Assembly (NCBI GenBank): GCA_026014615.1
Contig: JAOZHZ010000004.1
Location: forward strand, 248,001-312,000
Reading direction: 5' to 3'
DNA: 64,000 nt
DNA from: Candidatus Bathyarchaeota archaeon
GTDB lineage: Archaea; Thermoproteota; Bathyarchaeia; Bathyarchaeales; Bathycorpusculaceae
Part shown: piece after piece, positions 60,179-64,000 of the stretch
How positions within the stretch are numbered: the stretch's first letter is position 1
Layout: each line of letters starts with the position of its first letter
Position numbers and translations under genes: made by a program
Notes under the pieces: model-generated
What the model was told of the DNA's origin: nothing
What the model saw: the letters and a program-made list of their open reading frames with translations, nothing else
The model's database searches: none

Positions 60179-62028
60179 GATTGAACCTTCAGCTTGTTTT
60201 CATACTTAATTTGAAAAGCAATGTTTTCTCTAATCATTTGGTCTATACCTTGCTCTATCTCTTCGTCGGTCACCTGCTTTTCGTCTAAGTACGCTTCTGG
60301 GCAAAGTTCTAGTTCGTCGTCGGTGGTGTCAATTGGTGCTAACTTAGTAAATTCAGGTATATTCTGAATCAGAGTGTTTTGGTTTTCAAGGTATGCCTTA
60401 AGCGTCGGCTTGACTTTTTTAAGGTCATCTTCTTCTTTTGGGTGTCTCAACCGCTTACCTTTTTTTAGCCTGAAACCATCGTGAAGAGTGCGTACCCATA
60501 GCACATTTTGGTTTTTATGTGGTATTCCTTTCTTGATGAACACACCAACCGTTCTAACGCCGACTGGCGCGAATAGTTCTGGTGGAAATGTAACGACGGA
60601 AAGCAAAGTGTTTTCTTTAAGCAATCGTTCCCGCCATGCACGATAACCGCCACCTTTAATCATGCATGAATAGGACAAAACCGAAAAGAGCAGTCCCTCA
60701 TTTTGCATCTGCTTGAGTGCCTGTTCTATGAATAAGTATTCCTTAAGGTCAGTTTTCTTTTTAGGAAACGGTGGGTTCATGAGAACTTTTGTTATCGGTG
60801 GAATTCTATCTTTTGCGTTATCTGAAAGATATTCAGCGCAGGTATGACCTTCTCTGTCGTGAGAAGCGGTTAGCCACTTGGCAAAACAGTTACCTTCAAT
60901 GATATTTGTTTTGCCGTCGCCTCTAAAAATCATGTTTACTATAGCTAAGGCGACTACGGGGTCTTGTTCTTCTATGCCATACAAACCACATCTTTTAAAA
61001 ATTTTGAATTGTTCATTGTTAGCGGTTTTCTTTACTTCATCGTAAGCAGCAACAAGAAAGCCGCCTGTTCCACATGTTGGGTCATATATGAAGTCGTTTA
61101 CGTTTACGTTTAGACTTTCTGCGGCAAACTTGGTTATGTGTCTTGGAGTAAGCACTATCCCTATTTCCTTCGCGCCGTTACCATACTTTAGGAAAACCTC
61201 GTAGAATTTGCCGAGAACATCTTTTCCTGAAGCCATTGCGGACCGTATGTTCAAACCAAGAAGTTCCTGAATCGTTAGGACAAGTGCCTTTTTGAATTTT
61301 ACATGGTTGTCTTCACTTGATGGTAAGTCTATTTTGACAAACCTTGCGAAGTCGGGTTTCCCGTTCTTTTGTAATACGATATCAACCCTAGCGTTTATTG
61401 CGTTTACAAGTGCTGTTGGTTGTGCGTCTAAACCGATTTCTGTTCCTTCGACAAGAGCTAAGAAAACGGCGGACATCACTCTTGCCCGGTAGTCTTTGTT
61501 TATTCCGCCTTCGTGTAGTATTCCGTTTATTTCCTCAGCGGATTTGAGAAATTCGCGGTCGCTAATTTCTGCCTCAGATAAGTTTGCTGTGTCCCGACGC
61601 ATTACCTCTTGAACTTGTGATTTTGAAATCAGCCCTGTAAGTTCAACGTCGTTTTCCTTCACGTTTTCCCATTTTCCATGATGGAAAAACTGACTTGCCG
61701 CCACATATCCTTCTATGTTGTTTCCCGCTACACCAGTTATGAACGGTGCTTGGATGCTTTTGCTCTTGTTGATTGTATCCGCGTATTCTCTTGCTTCTTT
61801 TAACGCTTGTTTGAGCATGACGCGGGTGCTTTTTGATTCTATGACGTAGAACTTTGTGGGGTCTATTTCGACTATGTTTTCAGGTGTTTCTTTGTTTAGC
61901 TGTTCCTTGATGTATTTGTTGTTTTGGCATTCGTTTTGGGTGTAAATTTGGTTTCTTTTCCAGTCCTTCTTTTCAGTTAACTCTTTTAGTATGAATGCGT
62001 AGGCGTGAACTTCTGTTATATGGCTCAT
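60175..62028 (-). CDS. Type I/IIB restriction-modification protein: nuclease-like N-terminus plus N6-adenine methyltransferase
   Basis: About 617 residues from ATG 62028, which has GAGGGGAC upstream; a TTG at 62070 is an alternative. Residues 45-120 contain FYVIESKSTRV with EIDP before it: D56, E64 and K66 match a PD-(D/E)xK pattern, and EAREYA follows as in HsdR N-termini. Residues about 270-560 are an HsdM-type methyltransferase with IYDPTCGTGGFLVAAYDEV and MNPPFPKKK. The fusion of nuclease-like and methylase parts with a separate specificity gene is the layout of BcgI-type type IIB systems; no HsdR gene is in the window. It is divergent from the transposase gene and preceded by a zinc-ribbon gene. 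Confidence 0.8.
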   Translation of the reverse strand: MSHITEVHAYAFILKELTEKKDWKRNQIYTQNECQNNKYIKEQLNKETPENIVEIDPTKFYVIESKSTRVMLKQALKEAREYADTINKSKSIQAPFITGVAGNNIEGYVAASQFFHHGKWENVKENDVELTGLISKSQVQEVMRRDTANLSEAEISDREFLKSAEEINGILHEGGINKDYRARVMSAVFLALVEGTEIGLDAQPTALVNAINARVDIVLQKNGKPDFARFVKIDLPSSEDNHVKFKKALVLTIQELLGLNIRSAMASGKDVLGKFYEVFLKYGNGAKEIGIVLTPRHITKFAAESLNVNVNDFIYDPTCGTGGFLVAAYDEVKKTANNEQFKIFKRCGLYGIEEQDPVVALAIVNMIFRGDGKTNIIEGNCFAKWLTASHDREGHTCAEYLSDNAKDRIPPITKVLMNPPFPKKKTDLKEYLFIEQALKQMQNEGLLFSVLSYSCMIKGGGYRAWRERLLKENTLLSVVTFPPELFAPVGVRTVGVFIKKGIPHKNQNVLWVRTLHDGFRLKKGKRLRHPKEEDDLKKVKPTLKAYLENQNTLIQNIPEFTKLAPIDTTDDELELCPEAYLDEKQVTDEEIEQGIDQMIRENIAFQIKYENKLKVQS

Positions 62029-62180
62029 TTTTGTTGTCCCCTCTTTTGTTTTTGTCGTGGTCTGTTCCAATATGGACTTTTGCAGCTAGGACACACTTTG
62101 GGTTCTTGTTCCGTGGTCCTTGGTAGCCAAATGTGACCACAGCGTTCACATTTGTAAGCTTCGACCTGAACTTTTCCCAT
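62025..62180 (-). CDS. Small zinc-ribbon protein, 51 aa
   Basis: ATG 62180 opens MGKVQVEAYKCERCGHIWLP, then CPSCKSPYWNRPRQKQKRG, giving CxxC-x(~15)-CxxC, a classic zinc ribbon with a basic tail. TGA overlaps the ATG of the methyltransferase (ATGA), so it is the first gene of that operon. Such small ribbons are common in archaea and often sit upstream of DNA-acting genes; function unknown. It is too short for usual ORF lists but the cysteine pattern and overlap are strong. Confidence 0.75.
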   Translation of the reverse strand: MGKVQVEAYKCERCGHIWLPRTTEQEPKVCPSCKSPYWNRPRQKQKRGQQK

Positions 62181-62202
62181 ACCTTTCACTATTATAGTAG
62201 TT

Positions 62203-62279
62203 GTATATTAGTTTTAGTATATTAACTTTAGTATATTACCACAAAGCTTTAATGTTATATACCTATTAGTAATATACTA
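62203..62279. promoter_or_regulatory. Repeated TTTAGTATATTA operator/promoter between two divergent genes
   Basis: TTTAGTATATTA occurs at 62213-62224 and 62227-62238, a shorter GTATATTA at 62203-62210, and the inverted TAATATACTA at 62270-62279. The array lies in the 115-base gap between the restriction operon and the transposase, so one regulator could control both. Confidence 0.55.
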
Positions 62280-62295
62280 CAAGGCATATAGTAAA

Positions 62296-63426
62296 ATGAA
62301 CGCAATGATGACCCCAAGAGAAACACGTGGTTTACAGATTGCGGAAGCAAAAGAATCTCAAATAACATGTGTAGAAGAGAACTTTTACACCGTAAAATCT
62401 CAATTTGGGAATGGCGAGTACGCTGTTTCCAAAGTCAACGGCGAATGGATATGCGAATGCCCCGACAACAAATACCGAAACGTTAAATGCAAACACATCC
62501 ACGCTATAATTATCTCCCAATCCCTAAAGGTAGAAGTTAAAAAGAATGTCGTTATCGCGCCGCTGAGCAACTCAAAATGCGTTTTCTGCGGTTCAGAACA
62601 CATCGTTGAAGATGCAGTTCGCCACAATAAAAAATACGACATTCAGCGTTATCTTTGCAAGTCATGTGGCAAACGATTCTCAATTAACGTTGGTTTTGAG
62701 GGAATGAAGGCTTCGCCTCAGGTTATCACTTCAGCCATGCAACTGTACTTCACAGGTGAATCCCTAAGAAACGTTCAGAAGTTCCTTAAACTCCAAGGCG
62801 TACAGATAAGCCATGTTGCGGTTTTGAAGTGGATAAAGAAGTACACCACGTTGATGACGCAGTACCTTTCACAGATAAAGCCCAACGTAAGTGACACATG
62901 GAGAGCAGATGAATTATACGTAAAAATCAACGGGAACCTAAAGTACCTCTTCGCCATGATGGACGACCAAACCCGTTTCTGGATAGCTCAAGAAGTCGCA
63001 GAGAGCAAAGATAAACATGACGCAAGAAACCTTCTGCGCATGGCTAAGGAAGTCGCTGGAAAGAAACCCATGACCTTCATAACAGACGGATTACCTTCTT
63101 ATCATAACGCTTACAAAAAGGAGTTCTGGACGCTAAAGGGACCAAGAACAGAGCACATCCGACACATCACCCTAAAAGGCGACAGGAACAATAACAAGAT
63201 GGAGCGCATGAATGGTGAAGTTCGTGACCGTGAGAAGGTTATGAGGGGATTAAAAAAAGACGAAACTGCCGTCTTGCAAGGATACCAACTTTATCATAAC
63301 TACATTCGACCCCATGAAGGCTTAAGTGGCAAAACCCCTGCTGAAGCTTGCGGAATAAAGGTCGAAGGCGTGAACAAGTGGAAAACATTAATAGAGAACG
63401 CTAGCCGAAGCAAACAGAGTATCTAA
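62296..63426 (+). CDS. DDE transposase with N-terminal SWIM and zinc ribbon
   Basis: A 376-residue transposase. Residues about 25-75 are a SWIM finger (SQFGNGEYAVSKVNGEWICE, CPDNKYRNVKCKHIHAIIIS: CxC...CxH). Residues 92-125 are a zinc ribbon (CVFCGSEHIVEDA, YLCKSCGKRFSIN). The catalytic domain has D in TWRADELYVKINGNLKYLFA, D in TFITDGLPSYHNAYK and E in NNNKMERMNGEVRDREKVMR, the DDE triad of IS6/ISH-type elements. No terminal inverted repeats were found by eye, so it may be an immobile copy. It shares its SWIM finger type with the protein at 56.4 kb. Confidence 0.82.
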   Translation: MNAMMTPRETRGLQIAEAKESQITCVEENFYTVKSQFGNGEYAVSKVNGEWICECPDNKYRNVKCKHIHAIIISQSLKVEVKKNVVIAPLSNSKCVFCGSEHIVEDAVRHNKKYDIQRYLCKSCGKRFSINVGFEGMKASPQVITSAMQLYFTGESLRNVQKFLKLQGVQISHVAVLKWIKKYTTLMTQYLSQIKPNVSDTWRADELYVKINGNLKYLFAMMDDQTRFWIAQEVAESKDKHDARNLLRMAKEVAGKKPMTFITDGLPSYHNAYKKEFWTLKGPRTEHIRHITLKGDRNNNKMERMNGEVRDREKVMRGLKKDETAVLQGYQLYHNYIRPHEGLSGKTPAEACGIKVEGVNKWKTLIENASRSKQSI

Positions 63427-63475
63427 GTATCCCGTAAACTTTTCTCTTATCAAGCGTTGATTTTATATAGGTAAA

Positions 63476-63772
63476 GTGCGTAAAACTGACTTTGTGGGCA
63501 AAATGTTCACCATAAATTTATTCCAGATGTTTGGCACCGACACGTTACGCCATAGAGAAACTGCAAGAAAGGTAGTTGAAACGTTGCCCAAAGACTCAGA
63601 GCATTCGCCGATTATAATAGACTTCCAGAACATTGACTTTGCTTCTCGGTCTTTTTTACATGAACTGCTTTGTGATTTAGGCGATAGAACAGTTGACTTT
63701 GCAAACAGGAATGAAGAAGTATACCAACTGACGGAAATAATACTGAAAAAAGGCGTATACATTAACTGCTAG
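63476..63772 (+). CDS. STAS-like protein (DUF4325-like)
   Basis: A 98-residue protein, GTG start: FVGKMFTINLFQMFGTDTLR, then HSPIIIDFQNIDFASRSFLH and ELLCDLGDRTVDFANRNEEV. The IDFxNIDFASxSFLxEL segment is the core of STAS-like DUF4325 domains, which partner with HATPase proteins in signalling modules. The gene ends with TAG, five bases from the end of a convergent HATPase-like gene. Confidence 0.68.
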   Translation: MRKTDFVGKMFTINLFQMFGTDTLRHRETARKVVETLPKDSEHSPIIIDFQNIDFASRSFLHELLCDLGDRTVDFANRNEEVYQLTEIILKKGVYINC

Positions 63773-63777
63773 CCAGA

Positions 63778-64000
63778 CTACATAATGTAGTTGTACATGT
63801 TAACATCTTTTACGTTAAAGTTGATGCAGACTACTGCCCCTCTCCAATAGGCATCTATCAGAATTTCTTTTCGTTTATCCCCTTTGTAGTATATTATGGA
63901 GTCGCCTGACATTATGATAAGTTTTCCTCCATAGCCTCGAAGGAAGAGGTTTGCTATATTGGGTATTCCTGTTCCACGTGCATTGCTTTTTTTCTTAGCT
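63778..64000 (-). CDS. HATPase-like (GHKL) protein, C-terminal part, runs off window
   Basis: The minus-strand frame ending with TAG at 63778-63780 encodes NARGTGIPNIANLFLRGYGG, then KLIIMSGDSIIYYKGDKRKE and AYWRGAVVCINFNVKD. GTGIPNI is the G2 box of GHKL ATPases, and the tail matches the partner of STAS-like proteins. The start lies beyond base 64000. The convergent order with the STAS-like gene is unusual, since such partners normally share an operon. Confidence 0.65.
   Translation of the reverse strand, partial: AKKKSNARGTGIPNIANLFLRGYGGKLIIMSGDSIIYYKGDKRKEILIDAYWRGAVVCINFNVKDVNMYNYIM

Overview
The window looks like a chromosomal segment of an uncultured archaeon, most likely a TACK-group lineage such as Bathyarchaeia. 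That placement is inferred from gene content, not from a marker tree. The archaeal signs are a group 3b [NiFe] sulfhydrogenase, an ADP-forming acyl-CoA synthetase, Trm1, an MJ0570-type diphthine--ammonia ligase, an RNA polymerase Rpb5/RpoH subunit, a NitrOD5-like protein, TATA-box promoters and many ATGA gene overlaps. The core gene set fits an anaerobe with H2, acetate and tungsten metabolism and an oxygen-independent (class III) ribonucleotide reductase.

Layout. 1-3.3 kb: sulfhydrogenase operon, with the beta and gamma subunits fused. 3.3-15.2 kb: housekeeping and metabolic genes (ACD-GNAT fusion, Dph6, two HAD phosphatases, ProC, Trm1, THEP1, VapBC, a DrrAB-like exporter). 15.4-19.6 kb: a looser region with two copies of a roughly 100-nt candidate small RNA, short zinc-binding proteins and a frameshifted ClpP-fold protease. 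19.6-27.7 kb: IlvC, a TspO-like protein, a radical SAM protein, a DRE-TIM synthase, lipoate ligase, CysS and a DMT exporter. 27.7-29.5 kb: AT-rich island of unknown genes. 29.5-39.9 kb: alcohol dehydrogenase, the tungstate transporter TupABC with a ModE-like regulator, an Rpb5 that carries a eukaryote-type N-terminal jaw domain, NrdR-NrdD-NrdG and signalling genes.

40.2-54.4 kb is a compact head and tail gene cluster of a tailed virus: protease, cement protein, HK97-fold capsid, portal, connectors, tail terminator, tail tube, a tail chaperone with a -1 frameshift site, a very short tape measure and a tail hub. No terminase, integrase, replication or lysis gene is recognisable. This could be a reduced provirus or a domesticated, gene-transfer-agent-like particle. 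Several of its proteins carry inserted or fused glycan-related domains.

54.9-64 kb is an accessory zone. It holds a broken DUF5343-like gene, a structured RNA made of a 17-bp hairpin followed by a degenerate tRNA with encoded CCA, SWIM zinc-finger proteins, a nucleotidyltransferase pair, a type I/IIB-like restriction-modification locus with a frameshifted specificity gene, a SWIM-containing DDE transposase, and a STAS-like/HATPase pair running off the end.

A recurring oddity is gene damage or recoding. There are two genes whose only plausible start is ACG behind a strong Shine-Dalgarno site, three in-frame stops (8630, 28071, 55495), two 1-nt frameshifts (17.83 and 60.12 kb), and a tRNA-like gene with A-C mismatches and C33. 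Decay, sequencing error and RNA-level correction cannot be told apart from the sequence alone.
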